Shown here one piece after another: positions 7,934-16,211 of a DNA stretch of 48,265 nucleotides. Positions within the stretch are counted from its first letter, which is position 1; the number at the start of each line of letters is the position of its first letter. The position numbers were made by a program, and so were the translations under genes. This DNA is from an uncultured Clostridia bacterium (GTDB taxonomy: Bacteria; Bacillota; Clostridia; Oscillospirales; Acutalibacteraceae), in assembly GCA_947652665.1 (NCBI GenBank), contig CANTDZ010000006.1, positions 1-48,265 of the forward strand. Direction: 5' to 3'. Under the pieces are notes generated by a model that was given only the letters and a program-made list of their open reading frames with translations, was not told where the DNA came from and ran no database searches.

Positions 7934-8917
7934 TTACTCTCCCTCCTTTTTGAGCCTGTGGTAGCACGCACAGGTATGGTTTTCCCCCACGGCCTCCAGG
8001 GGGGGCGGCGCGGACAGGCAGTCCTTCTGCCGGTAAGCGCAGCGGTCGTAAAACAGGCAGCCCGGCGGCGGGGTGATCAAGTCGGGCACGCTGCCCATAA
8101 TGCCCTTTAAGGGCTTGCGGGGCCCCACCAAAGAGGGGAACGCCTGCAAAAGCCCGCTGGTGTAGGGGTGCGAGGCCCCTTCCAGCAGGTCGCCCACCGG
8201 GGCGATCTCCGCCATGCGCCCGGCATACATAATGGCGATGCGGTCGCACATTTCCAGCATCAGGGGCAGGTCGTGGGTGATGAACAGCACCGAAAAGCCC
8301 ATCTTCGCCTTCAGCTCCTGGATGCGGCGGATGATGTTGTACTGCACCACCACGTCCAGGGCGGTGGTAGGCTCGTCAAAGATCACCAGGTCGGGCTTTA
8401 GGGCCAGGGCCATGGCGATGACCACCCGCTGGCGCATACCGCCGGAAAGCTCGTGGGGGTATGCCTTGATGCGGTTCTCGTCGATGTTTACCAGCTTCAA
8501 AAGCTCCTTGGCCCGCTGTACCGCTTCCTTTTTGGGCAGCGCCTCGTGGGCCAGTATGGCGTCCATCAGCTGGCTGCCAATGGTGACCACAGGGTTTAGG
8601 TTGTTCATGGCGCTCTGCAGCACCATGGAGCTCTTCTCCCAGCGGAAGGTGCGCAGCTCCTCCTTGGTAAAAGCCAGCACGTTTTTCCCGGCGAACTCGA
8701 TGCTCCCGCCGGAGATATGGGCCGCGCCTTTTAACAGCTGCATGATGGAAAACGCCACGGTAGACTTGCCGCAGCCGGATTCCCCTGCCAAGCCGAAAAA
8801 CTCGCCCCTGTGTATTTCAAAATTTACATCCGTAACAGCCTGCACCTGGCCCCGGTCTGCGGTATACCGGACGTTCAGGTCCTTTACGGACAGCAAGACC
8901 TCTCTTTTTTCTGCCAT
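7934..8917 (-). CDS. Peptide-family ABC importer ATPase (OppD/DppD type)
   Basis: A 327-residue ATP-binding subunit of the same importer. It has Walker A GESGCGKST, Q-loop LQSAMNNLNP, signature LSGGMRQR, Walker B LVIFDEPTTALD and the switch His in FITHDL. The C-terminal region carries CLFYDRCAYRQKDC, the iron-sulfur-type Cys motif usual for DppD/OppD. It pairs with the ATPase that follows to make the heterodimeric engine on the cytoplasmic face of the membrane. It begins 23 bases after the DppC-type permease. The sequence gives no ligand information, because specificity lies in the binding protein. Confidence 0.93.
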   Translation of the reverse strand: MAEKREVLLSVKDLNVRYTADRGQVQAVTDVNFEIHRGEFFGLAGESGCGKSTVAFSIMQLLKGAAHISGGSIEFAGKNVLAFTKEELRTFRWEKSSMVLQSAMNNLNPVVTIGSQLMDAILAHEALPKKEAVQRAKELLKLVNIDENRIKAYPHELSGGMRQRVVIAMALALKPDLVIFDEPTTALDVVVQYNIIRRIQELKAKMGFSVLFITHDLPLMLEMCDRIAIMYAGRMAEIAPVGDLLEGASHPYTSGLLQAFPSLVGPRKPLKGIMGSVPDLITPPPGCLFYDRCAYRQKDCLSAPPPLEAVGENHTCACYHRLKKEGE

Positions 8918-8940
8918 TGAAATCGCTCCCTTCCCTCAAC

Positions 8941-9828
8941 TTAGAGTTTGACGGCGCCGCCCCGGTCATTTGCGTAAATGTCCAGGAAGGAATTGCCGAT
9001 GAGCATGAAGCTGAACCCCAGCGTAGCAATGGACAGCCCCGGCGGCAGCATCCACCACCAAGCGTTGTAGAGGATGGCGTTGTTGTCAAAAGCCACGGAG
9101 AGCATCTGCCCCCAGCTGATGAGGGTGGGGTCGCCCAGGCCTAAGAAGCTCAGGGTGGCCTCCGTCAGCATGGCGGAGGTGATGACCATGACCATGTTGG
9201 CCGTCACCACGGGGATGATGTTGGGCAGGATCTCCTTGAACATGATTTCCAGGGTGCCCATGCCCTGCACCTTGGCGGCATCCACATATTCCCGCCGGGC
9301 TTCCGACAGGGTCTGGGAGCGGATGCTGCGGGCCATCCACAGCCAGTTCAGGCCGCCGATGATGATGACCAGGTTCCAAATGCCCATGCTGGGCAGGAAA
9401 GCCGCCAGCACGATCATAAAGGCCAAGGTGGGCACCACCAGGAACACGTCCACAATGCGCATCAGGATCTCGCCCGTCCGGCCTCCCTTATAGCCGGCCA
9501 GCAGCCCCACAAAGACGCCGATGAAGCTGGTGAGCAGCCCGGCTAAAACGCCCACCACCATGGTCACCTGGGTGCCGTATACCACCTGGGAGAAAATATC
9601 CTGCCCATAGCTGTTCACCCCCAAGGGGTGGGCAAGCGACGGCTTTTCCCAGGGCATAAAGCTGATATCCTTGGGCCCATAGGGCGCGATCACCGGGGCG
9701 AATATGGCAACCAGGGCAAAGAACACCAGTATGCCCACGCCCACCTTTGCACGGGTATTTTTCAAAAAATATTTTTCCAGCACCAGGTAGCTGTCGGACT
9801 TCTCTTTTTTCTGCTTCTTTTTGTCCAT
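8941..9828 (-). CDS. Peptide-family ABC importer permease (DppC type)
   Basis: A 295-residue membrane subunit. It starts with a Lys-rich cytoplasmic tail (MDKKKQKKEK), then one helix (VGVGILVFFALVAIFAPVIAPYG), then the BPD_transp_1 domain with its remaining helices. The EAA loop that docks the ATPase reads EYVDAAKVQGMGTLEIMFKE. I place the start at the ATG ending at 9828, because AAGGAGG lies just upstream and the longer frame would run back into the upstream permease gene. That puts it 17 bases after the DppB-type stop codon. It forms the channel with the DppB-type partner. Confidence 0.92.
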   Translation of the reverse strand: MDKKKQKKEKSDSYLVLEKYFLKNTRAKVGVGILVFFALVAIFAPVIAPYGPKDISFMPWEKPSLAHPLGVNSYGQDIFSQVVYGTQVTMVVGVLAGLLTSFIGVFVGLLAGYKGGRTGEILMRIVDVFLVVPTLAFMIVLAAFLPSMGIWNLVIIIGGLNWLWMARSIRSQTLSEARREYVDAAKVQGMGTLEIMFKEILPNIIPVVTANMVMVITSAMLTEATLSFLGLGDPTLISWGQMLSVAFDNNAILYNAWWWMLPPGLSIATLGFSFMLIGNSFLDIYANDRGGAVKL

Positions 9829-9845
9829 CCCGTTTTCCTCCTTCC

Positions 9846-10832
9846 TCATTCCAAAGATACCCTGGGGTCGATCAGCGGGTAGATCAGATCGGCCAGGAAA
9901 TTCAGCAGCACCACGCTTAGGGCGATGATGGCAAAGCATCCCTGCACCAGCGGGTAGTCGTGGCTCAAGACCGCGTTCATAATGGTAAGGCCGATGCCGG
10001 GATAGGAGAAGATCATCTCCGTGGCAATGGCGCCGCCCACAGCTTGGCCCAAGCTGAGCATCAACCCGGTGAAGGAGGGCAGCATGGCATTGCGCAGGGC
10101 GTATTTGGTCAGGATCTTGCTGCGGCGCAGGCCTTTTGCCTGGGCCAGCACGATGTAGTCCTCCGAAAACACCTGCAGGATGTTGCTTCGCATCATGATC
10201 ATGCGCCCGGCCAAGGACACGATGACCAGCGACAGCACCGGCAAAAAGGCGTGGTAGGCGATGTTCTTCACTAGCGCCCCCATGTTCGCCAGGTCCGCGC
10301 CGGGGGTCATGGCGTGGCCCATGGGGAACCAGTTGAGATGGTAGCCCAGGCCCATTACCAGCAGCATGGCTACCAGGAAATAGGGCACGGACTGGATGTA
10401 GAAAGAGACACCCACTACCGTGTTGTCAAACAGCGAGCCCTTTTTCAGGGCCGCCACCGTGCCTACCAGCCACGCGATCAAAAAGGAAAGCAAGGTGGAG
10501 ATCAGCACGATCAGCAGGGTCCAGGGCATGGCCTGCAGGATAATATCCTTTACCGGAATGGGAAAGTTCGTGTAAGAGACGCCCAGGTCCCCCTGCAGCA
10601 GCCCCCCCAGATAGCGGGCGTACTGTTCCAGGATGCCCTTGTCCAGGCCAAACTGCTCCCGTATCTGCTGGGCGTATTCCGCCGAGCCCATGGCGTTCTG
10701 CGAGGCCAGGTACTCAGCCGGGTCGCCGCCCATCATACGGGGCAGCAGGAAGTTGAAGGTCAGCGCCACCCACAGGGTAAAAAGGGCACTGAGCAGACGT
10801 TTGCAAACATATTTTAGCGTAATGCCTTTCAA
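9846..10832 (-). CDS. Peptide-family ABC importer permease (DppB type)
   Basis: A 328-residue membrane subunit. The N-terminal helix and periplasmic-type loop (LPRMMGGDPAEYLASQN) are typical of DppB/OppB/NikB. The EAA loop reads YIVLAQAKGLRRSKIL, and the C-terminal helix ends in the family's PLIDPR block. The start codon is TTG, supported by GGGGAGG six bases upstream. It lies about 100 bases after the binding-protein gene, separated by a stable hairpin, so permeases are probably made at lower levels than the binding protein. It forms the membrane pore together with the DppC-type subunit. Confidence 0.93.
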   Translation of the reverse strand: MKGITLKYVCKRLLSALFTLWVALTFNFLLPRMMGGDPAEYLASQNAMGSAEYAQQIREQFGLDKGILEQYARYLGGLLQGDLGVSYTNFPIPVKDIILQAMPWTLLIVLISTLLSFLIAWLVGTVAALKKGSLFDNTVVGVSFYIQSVPYFLVAMLLVMGLGYHLNWFPMGHAMTPGADLANMGALVKNIAYHAFLPVLSLVIVSLAGRMIMMRSNILQVFSEDYIVLAQAKGLRRSKILTKYALRNAMLPSFTGLMLSLGQAVGGAIATEMIFSYPGIGLTIMNAVLSHDYPLVQGCFAIIALSVVLLNFLADLIYPLIDPRVSLE

Positions 10833-10855
10833 GCTTTTCCTCCCCTTTGTAAAAG

Positions 10856-10894
10856 AGAGGATACTCCATGCTGTTTCGGTCTGGAATATCCTCT
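10856..10894 (-). promoter_or_regulatory. Intercistronic stem-loop after the binding-protein gene
   Basis: A 13-bp arm pair (10856-10868 and 10882-10894, AGAGGATAytCCA type, one mismatch) sits in the mRNA between the binding-protein and permease genes. On the operon strand it is followed by CTTTTAC, a short T-run. It probably acts as a partial terminator or 3'-end stabiliser, giving more binding protein than permease. On the opposite strand it is followed by a longer T-rich tract, but no gene there needs it. Confidence 0.5.
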
Positions 10895-10930
10895 GCTTTT
10901 TATTTTTTTACGTTATGCGGTCATCTTCGG

Positions 10931-12670
10931 TTATCCAACAGGATGCACGTTGATGAGGTTGCGGTTGCTTATGACCGGTGCCTCGTAATCCGTCCAGCCG
11001 GTCATGGCAGTCCCGTCATAGTAGGGGATGTGGCCGCTGGAGTTGTACATGGGCAGGAACACGAAGTCCTTTGCCAGCAGGTCCTGCATCTGGCCGTACA
11101 GGTCCTTGAGCACCTCTTCGTCCGTCTCGGAGGAAGCCTGGGCCAGCAGGGCGTCCATCTCGTCGCTGCGGTAGCGGAAGTAGTTCAGGCCGGGGGTGGG
11201 CTCGCCCGTGGGGGCGGTCATGGAGGAGTTGAAGCAGCTGTTGAGGGCGGCATAGGGGTCCGGCGGGAAGTTGATGCCGTTTTGCAGCAGGTCATACTTG
11301 CCGGTCTGCAGCAGGGTGGTCAGCTCGGGCCAGGTGGCCAGCTTGGGGATGATCTCCACGCCCAGGTTCAAAAGCCACTGCTGGATGAGGCCCGCTTCCA
11401 TCTGCTGGGCCGGTGCGCCGGAGGCGTTGTGGTAGGTAAAGGACAACCGCTTGCCGTCCTTCTGATAGATGCCGTCATCGCCCTTGGTGTAGCCGGCTTC
11501 TTCCAGCACGGCCTGGGCACCTTCCAGGTCAAACTCCAGGGAGTTCTTGGCCTCTTCGTTTACATAGTCGCCGAACAGGTCGGGCAGCCAGCTGATGCTG
11601 GTAGGCAGCACGCCGTTATATTCGCCGCGGGAGATGAGCTCCGGCTGGTTGATGGCCATAGCCATGGCCTTACGCACGGCGGGGTCGGCCAGCAGCTCGT
11701 TTTCGTGGTTCATGATAACGGAGTAGTTGCCAAGGCCTGCGTAGATATCCATTTTAGCGTTTTCCTTGGAGAGGAACTCCGGGATGCTGGACATGGCGAT
11801 GGTGCCGGTAGTGGCGTCAATCTCGCCATTGAGGAGGCCCAGGGTGCAGTTGGGCGAAGAGTTGTACATGACGATAAGCATCTTGTCCACCTTGGGAGCG
11901 CCGCACCAGTAATCGGGGTTGGCGTTCATCTCAATGGAGGTGCCTACGGTGTACTTTTCAAAAACGAAGGGCCCGGTGCCGATGGGGGTGTCGTTGGTAA
12001 AGGTGGCAGGGTCTTCCTTCTCCCACAGGTGCTTGGGCACAATGCGTACCTTGGAAAGGTACTGGGCCAGGGAAACGAAGGATTCCTTGCAGGTAAACAC
12101 GACCTTGTCGCCGTCGGCCGTTACGTCGCTGAGCTTGTCCCACAGGGCATACTGGTCATAGGTGGGGTTGTCCTTCAAAACGGACATGGTGTAGGCCACG
12201 TCCTCCGCGCTGAAGGCGGTGCCGTCGTGCCACTTGGCGTCGGAGTTGATGGTGAAGGTCAGCTCGGTCATGGCGTCGTCCCATTCATACTCGGCAGCCA
12301 ACGCGGGCTCCAGCTCGCCCTTTTTCTCGTTGTAGGTGAGAAGGGGCTCGTAGATGCGGTCCAGCATAAAGGTGAAGGTGCCGGAAGTTGCCAGGGGGTT
12401 TTTATTGGCAAGCTCGGTGTCCAGCACGTAAGCGCCGATGCGCAGGGTGCCGCCGGTGGCGGTACTGTCAGCCTTGGGCTCGTCCGCAACGGACTCCTCC
12501 GGCTCTTCAGTGGGCTTGCTCTCCTCCGTCTGGGAGGATGCCTCGGAAGCTTTCGATTCCTGGGGCGCCGCCGTACTGCTGGTGGATGCGGGTGGGCCGC
12601 CGCAGCCAGCCAGCAGCAGCGCTACGGCCAGTGCCAGGGCCAGCCATTTGCTAATGCCTCTTTTTTTCAT
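10931..12670 (-). CDS. ABC importer substrate-binding lipoprotein (SBP family 5)
   Basis: A 579-residue lipoprotein and the first gene of the seven-gene operon. It has a Lys/Arg start, a hydrophobic core and the lipobox LLAGC, so the mature protein is anchored outside the membrane at Cys23. A 50-residue Ser/Thr/Glu linker follows, then a full solute-binding domain of family 5 (DppA/OppA type: LTFTINSDAKWHDGTAFSAE, the hallmark W-H-D-G-x-x-F block, and KAMAMAIN further on). The upstream site is AGGAGG. Family 5 proteins bind peptides, nickel, sugars and other ligands. Here the operon context points to a sulfated molecule, which is inference. Confidence 0.93.
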   Translation of the reverse strand: MKKRGISKWLALALAVALLLAGCGGPPASTSSTAAPQESKASEASSQTEESKPTEEPEESVADEPKADSTATGGTLRIGAYVLDTELANKNPLATSGTFTFMLDRIYEPLLTYNEKKGELEPALAAEYEWDDAMTELTFTINSDAKWHDGTAFSAEDVAYTMSVLKDNPTYDQYALWDKLSDVTADGDKVVFTCKESFVSLAQYLSKVRIVPKHLWEKEDPATFTNDTPIGTGPFVFEKYTVGTSIEMNANPDYWCGAPKVDKMLIVMYNSSPNCTLGLLNGEIDATTGTIAMSSIPEFLSKENAKMDIYAGLGNYSVIMNHENELLADPAVRKAMAMAINQPELISRGEYNGVLPTSISWLPDLFGDYVNEEAKNSLEFDLEGAQAVLEEAGYTKGDDGIYQKDGKRLSFTYHNASGAPAQQMEAGLIQQWLLNLGVEIIPKLATWPELTTLLQTGKYDLLQNGINFPPDPYAALNSCFNSSMTAPTGEPTPGLNYFRYRSDEMDALLAQASSETDEEVLKDLYGQMQDLLAKDFVFLPMYNSSGHIPYYDGTAMTGWTDYEAPVISNRNLINVHPVG

Positions 12671-12752
12671 GTTTTGTTACCTCCTAAAAAATTTGGTTTT
12701 CAGACGTTTTTCTCTCCTCCCGCTTGCAAGGGGCCCGTCTGTATTGAGCTCC

Positions 12753-12758
12753 ATTATA
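12753..12758 (-). promoter_or_regulatory. -10 element of the importer-sulfatase operon
   Basis: A perfect TATAAT (reverse strand) lies about 85 bases upstream of the binding-protein ATG. No good -35 is found at the proper distance, which fits a promoter that needs an activator such as the divergently encoded response regulator. Confidence 0.45.
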
Positions 12759-12829
12759 TCGCCTGATTTCCTTTGAAAACATGTAAAATGTTCAGGTTCG
12801 TTTGTATTTTCTTCATATATTACATAAAT

Positions 12830-12869
12830 TAGCAAGAATATCCACTTGACTTTTTGGGGATTCTTGCTA
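12830..12869. promoter_or_regulatory. Inverted-repeat operator candidate in divergent region
   Basis: TAGCAAGAAT (12830-12839) and its exact reverse complement ATTCTTGCTA (12860-12869) are 30 bp apart centre to centre, about three helical turns, on the same face of the DNA. The -35 of the rightward promoter lies between the arms and its -10 overlaps the right arm. It is a good candidate site for the AraC-type response regulator encoded next door. Confidence 0.55.
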
Positions 12870-12873
12870 TATT
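12846..12873 (+). promoter_or_regulatory. Promoter P1 of the regulator-maturase operon
   Basis: TTGACT (12846-12851), a 16-bp spacer and TATATT (12868-12873), embedded in the inverted repeat. The predicted transcript start near 12880 leaves a leader of about 55 nt that keeps the AAGGAGG site. Confidence 0.5.
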
Positions 12874-12889
12874 AAGAGTACGACAGCTT

Positions 12890-12919
12890 TTGACAAACCT
12901 CGTGCAGGATGTGTATAAT
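12890..12919 (+). promoter_or_regulatory. Promoter P2, fully consensus, overlapping the ribosome site
   Basis: TTGACA (12890-12895), an 18-bp spacer and TATAAT (12914-12919). Transcription from it would start about 12926, inside the Shine-Dalgarno site and ten bases before the TTG start codon, so its transcripts would be almost leaderless. Confidence 0.45.
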
Positions 12920-12935
12920 AAAGGAGGTGGAGGCC

Positions 12936-13667
12936 TTGTACCGCATCGTTTTGATTGATGACGAACCCTGGAGCGCCGCCGTGCTCAAGGACAGCATCGA
13001 CTGGGGCCAGCTGGGGTTTTATCTGGACAAACTGTACACCCATCCAATAGAGGCATTGGAGGCCATTTGCGCCGACAGCCCCGATGTGGTGATCACCGAC
13101 ATCTCCATGCCCCGGCTGGACGGGCTGGAGCTCATCCGCCAGGCCCAGGCCCGGGGATGCCGCAGCCGGTTTTTGATCCTCTCGGCCCACCGAAATTTTG
13201 ACTACGCCAAAGCCGCCCTTCAGCTGGACGTGGTGGATTACTACCTGAAGCCCATCCGCCCGGAAGAGATTGCCCTGCTGTTTTCTTCCATCAAGGCCTC
13301 GCTGGACGAGGAAAACGGCCTGCCCGTGGAAGAGCCCCTGCCCGGCGCGCGGTTCGAGGAGATCCTGCACTACATCGACAGCCACCTGGATTCCCGGCTG
13401 ACGCTGCAGTCCATCAGCGAGGCCTTTTACCTGAACCGCACCTATATCTGCAGCCTTTTCAAAAAGCACCTGGACACGACCTTCTCCCAATACCTGACCA
13501 ATGCCCGCATCAAAAAAGCCAAGTTCTATTTATCCCACACAAACCTAAAGCAGATGGAGATCGCCGCAAAGGTGGGGTTTAATGATGAATTTTATTTCAG
13601 CAAGGTTTTCAAAAAATCCGAAAAAATGTCCCCAGGCGCCTACCGCAAGCGCGCTGGCCCCCACTGA
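12936..13667 (+). CDS. YesN-type response regulator (REC + AraC HTH)
   Basis: A 243-residue response regulator. The receiver domain (1-120) begins MYRIVLIDDE, has the acceptor Asp55 in VVITDISMP and the conserved Lys in YYLKPIRPEE. The C-terminal 100 residues form an AraC double helix-turn-helix (RLTLQSISEAFYLNRTYICS, then AAKVGFNDEFYFSKVFKKSE). I choose the TTG at 12936: AAGGAGG (12921-12927) is eight bases before it and the protein then starts exactly at the first receiver strand. The in-frame ATG at 12909 would put that SD inside the gene. It is the first gene of a four-gene operon with kinase, exporter and maturase, and probably controls both this operon and the divergent importer-sulfatase operon. 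Confidence 0.9.
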   Translation: MYRIVLIDDEPWSAAVLKDSIDWGQLGFYLDKLYTHPIEALEAICADSPDVVITDISMPRLDGLELIRQAQARGCRSRFLILSAHRNFDYAKAALQLDVVDYYLKPIRPEEIALLFSSIKASLDEENGLPVEEPLPGARFEEILHYIDSHLDSRLTLQSISEAFYLNRTYICSLFKKHLDTTFSQYLTNARIKKAKFYLSHTNLKQMEIAAKVGFNDEFYFSKVFKKSEKMSPGAYRKRAGPH

Positions 13668-13704
13668 GGGCGCGCCCTCCGGCAGGGGCCAGGAAAAGAG
13701 CGTT

Positions 13705-15399
13705 TTGAAAATGCTCCTGCACTTTTTCCTGTTCACCTGCATCCTGTTTTTAATGCTGCTGCTCCTGGCGTCGGTATGGTTTTTCAGCTTGCAGAAGAAG
13801 ACCGCCAACGACTACCTGGAGTCTTCCATGAGCGCCATGGCGGACAACATCGAAAGCTATTTTGGCACCCTGGAAAAAATCGGCTTCGGCATTTCCTCCA
13901 ACCGCTCGGTCATCAACCTCTATTCCAGCGACCGCTCGACGGACATTGACGACGCCGTAGGCTCTTTCCAGACCATGACCCTTCTGTGCAGCATCGAGCC
14001 CTCCATTGCGGATATCATGATCGTAGACATAAACGGCACGGGCAAAAGCTATTTTGCCGGCATCGACTACGGGATTATCGAAGAGATACCCCTGTATGAA
14101 AGCTTTTACGACTCCCACATTTTGGAGCGCAGCCTGAAATTCTTCCCGCCGGAAAGCAAGTGGAGCGATGTCTATTTCGTTTACATCGTCCCTATCCTCC
14201 ACCTGGACGTGTGGCCGGAGGATTCGCAAAAGGTAGCCACCGGGCTCCTGCTGTGCACCAAGACCCGCCTGGCCAGCCTGATGAAGGCCGGCAGCACCCA
14301 CATGAACGAGGAATACGCCCTGTACCAGGGGGACGCCTGCGTGCTCAGTTCTTCCGGCACGCCGCCGGAGCCGGGCCCCAACACCATCACCAAGGAAGTG
14401 GCCCTTTCCCGGGGCGGGCTGACCTTAAAAGGCATGGCTACTCCCCGGCACCTGTCGGAAAACACCCACCTGCTTTTGCTGTTTGGCGTGGCGTGCTTCG
14501 GTGCCGTAGCGCTGGTTCTTTTCCTGCTGGCCAAGCAGCTGCGCCGTTATATTTTGAATCCCATTTATAATACCACCGTGCAGCTGGTGGGTTACCGCGG
14601 GGAGAACCTCTCGGCGCACATCACCTATTCCGGCATTAAGGAGATCGACACGATTATAGCGGATATCAACCAGATGATCGACAAGATCAAGATGGCGACC
14701 CGGCAGATCCTCTCCACCCAAAATATGCTCTATGAAACCGAGCTGCGCACAAAAGAGGCACAGCTTTACGCCCTGCAAAGCCAGGTAAACCCTCATTTCC
14801 TCTATAATACCCTGCAATGCATCTGCGGCCTGGCCGCTATGGGCCGCACGGCCGATATCCAAAAAATCACCCTGGCCATGTCCGACGTGTTCCGCTATTC
14901 CATCCACCCGGGCAACTTTATCGGCTGTGCGGAGGAGATCGAGATCATCTACCAATATCTTTCCATTTTTGAGATACGATATGACGGAAAGATTTCCTAC
15001 GAGATCCAAATCGACGAAGACGTGCTGGACTGCCGGATCTTAAAAATGATTATACAGCCTACGGTGGAAAACGCTCTCCTGCACGCCTACCAGGATATAG
15101 ACGAGGAACCCTTCATACAAATATGCGGGGAAAAGGAAGGCCATGGCCTGGTGTTCACCATTGCCGACAGGGGCTCGGGCATATCCCAGGACAAGCTGCT
15201 GGAACTGCAAAAACAATTGGAGCGGGATTTTTCCGAATCCATCCAAAAGGCCTCGTCCTTTGGCCTGGGGCTTTATAATATCAACCGGCGCATCAAGCTG
15301 GCTTATGGGGACCGCTATGGCATCAGCATCACCAGCAGCCCGGAGGGCACCCAGGTGAAAATACGCGTCCCCGACACGCCGCCTGGACCGCCGCAATAA
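13705..15399 (+). CDS. YesM-type sensor histidine kinase
   Basis: A membrane sensor kinase of about 565 residues. Helix 1 (residues about 3-28) and helix 2 (about 255-277) enclose an extracellular sensing region of some 220 residues, presumably a Cache-like domain. A HAMP-like linker follows, then the His_kinase domain with the phospho-acceptor in QVNPHFLYN (His near 364) and an HATPase domain (N-box PTVENALLHA, G-boxes DRGSGIS and GLGLYNI). The frame is open back to 13582, overlapping the regulator gene, but that extension has no SD. TTG 13705 (AGGAAAAG six bases upstream) or ATG 13711 is more likely. It is expected to sense an extracellular sugar-like ligand, or the loaded binding protein, and phosphorylate the preceding regulator. 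Confidence 0.9.
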   Translation: MKMLLHFFLFTCILFLMLLLLASVWFFSLQKKTANDYLESSMSAMADNIESYFGTLEKIGFGISSNRSVINLYSSDRSTDIDDAVGSFQTMTLLCSIEPSIADIMIVDINGTGKSYFAGIDYGIIEEIPLYESFYDSHILERSLKFFPPESKWSDVYFVYIVPILHLDVWPEDSQKVATGLLLCTKTRLASLMKAGSTHMNEEYALYQGDACVLSSSGTPPEPGPNTITKEVALSRGGLTLKGMATPRHLSENTHLLLLFGVACFGAVALVLFLLAKQLRRYILNPIYNTTVQLVGYRGENLSAHITYSGIKEIDTIIADINQMIDKIKMATRQILSTQNMLYETELRTKEAQLYALQSQVNPHFLYNTLQCICGLAAMGRTADIQKITLAMSDVFRYSIHPGNFIGCAEEIEIIYQYLSIFEIRYDGKISYEIQIDEDVLDCRILKMIIQPTVENALLHAYQDIDEEPFIQICGEKEGHGLVFTIADRGSGISQDKLLELQKQLERDFSESIQKASSFGLGLYNINRRIKLAYGDRYGISITSSPEGTQVKIRVPDTPPGPPQ

Positions 15400-15415
15400 A
15401 AGGAGGGCACTGCCT

Positions 15416-16201
15416 ATGGAATTTCTGCTTTATCTTGCCATCTGTTTTTTTGCCACGGTAGTGGGAGCCATCAGCGGCATAGGGGGCGGGGTCATCATCA
15501 AGCCGGCCTTTGACCTGTGCACAGACCTTTCCGCTTCCACCATCAGCTTTTTGTCCGGCTGCACGGTGCTGGCCATGACGTCGGTCTCCCTGCTGGGGGC
15601 CAGGAACGGGCCCATCCGGGTAGAAAAGCGCCGGGGCACCCTTTTGGGGCTGGGCGCCACCGCCGGGGGCATACTGGGCAAGCTGCTGTTTAACGCCCTG
15701 CGCGCTGCCGTTCAAAACGAAAAACTTGTGGGGGGCACGCAGAACGCCGTCATGGTGTTGCTGTGCCTGGGGGTGTTTGCCTATGTGCTGAACAAAAAGC
15801 ACATCCACACCCGCGACGTGGAGGGGGCGGCCCTGTGCATCGCCATCGGGCTGTTTTTGGGGGCTTCCGGCGCTTTCCTGGGCATCGGCGGGGGGCCCAT
15901 CAACCTGGTGGTGCTCTACTACTTTTTCTCTATGGACCCCAAAACCGCCGCCCTCAACTCCCTGTACATCATCTTTTTCTCTCAGGCCGCCAGCCTGCTT
16001 TCGCTGCTGTGCTCTGGGAAGATACCGGATTTCCACCCAGCCGTCCTGTGTATTATGGTAGCCGGGGGGATCGCCGGGGCCTTTTGGGGCCGGGCCGCTG
16101 CTAAAAAGCTTTCTGCGGCCCAAACAGACCGCCTGTTTCTCCTAGTGCTGCTGTTGATACTGCTTATCAGTGGTTATAATATTTTCCATTCTATCCTGTA
16201 A
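15416..16201 (+). CDS. TauE/SafE (TSUP) family sulfite/sulfate-type anion exporter
   Basis: A 261-residue membrane protein with about eight hydrophobic helices arranged as two repeats. Each repeat carries the family's glycine-rich block (GAISGIGGGVIIKPAF near the N terminus and GASGAFLGIGGGPINL in the second half). TSUP proteins move sulfite, sulfoacetate, thiosulfate and related anions. AAGGAGG precedes the ATG, 16 bases after the kinase gene and 10 before the sulfatase maturase. Its place in a sulfatase regulon suggests it removes the sulfate (or sulfite) released in the cytoplasm by the two sulfatases. Direction and exact anion are inferred, and the family also includes importers. Confidence 0.88.
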   Translation: MEFLLYLAICFFATVVGAISGIGGGVIIKPAFDLCTDLSASTISFLSGCTVLAMTSVSLLGARNGPIRVEKRRGTLLGLGATAGGILGKLLFNALRAAVQNEKLVGGTQNAVMVLLCLGVFAYVLNKKHIHTRDVEGAALCIAIGLFLGASGAFLGIGGGPINLVVLYYFFSMDPKTAALNSLYIIFFSQAASLLSLLCSGKIPDFHPAVLCIMVAGGIAGAFWGRAAAKKLSAAQTDRLFLLVLLLILLISGYNIFHSIL

Positions 16202-16211
16202 GGAGGCCTTT

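Noticed and set aside
10868-12766. 632-codon open frame on the plus strand opposite the binding-protein gene
   Set aside because: It is the antisense shadow of a clear SBP family 5 gene. It has no SD and shows Gly/Val/His-rich, non-protein-like composition.
13582-13704. Longer N terminus for the histidine kinase
   Set aside because: The 41 extra codons overlap the regulator gene, lack an SD and encode a non-conserved Pro/Ala-rich stretch. The first membrane helix begins right after 13705.
16170-16211. Longer N terminus for the sulfatase maturase
   Set aside because: It would begin inside the exporter gene. AGGAGG directly before ATG 16212 and the normal family start decide against it.
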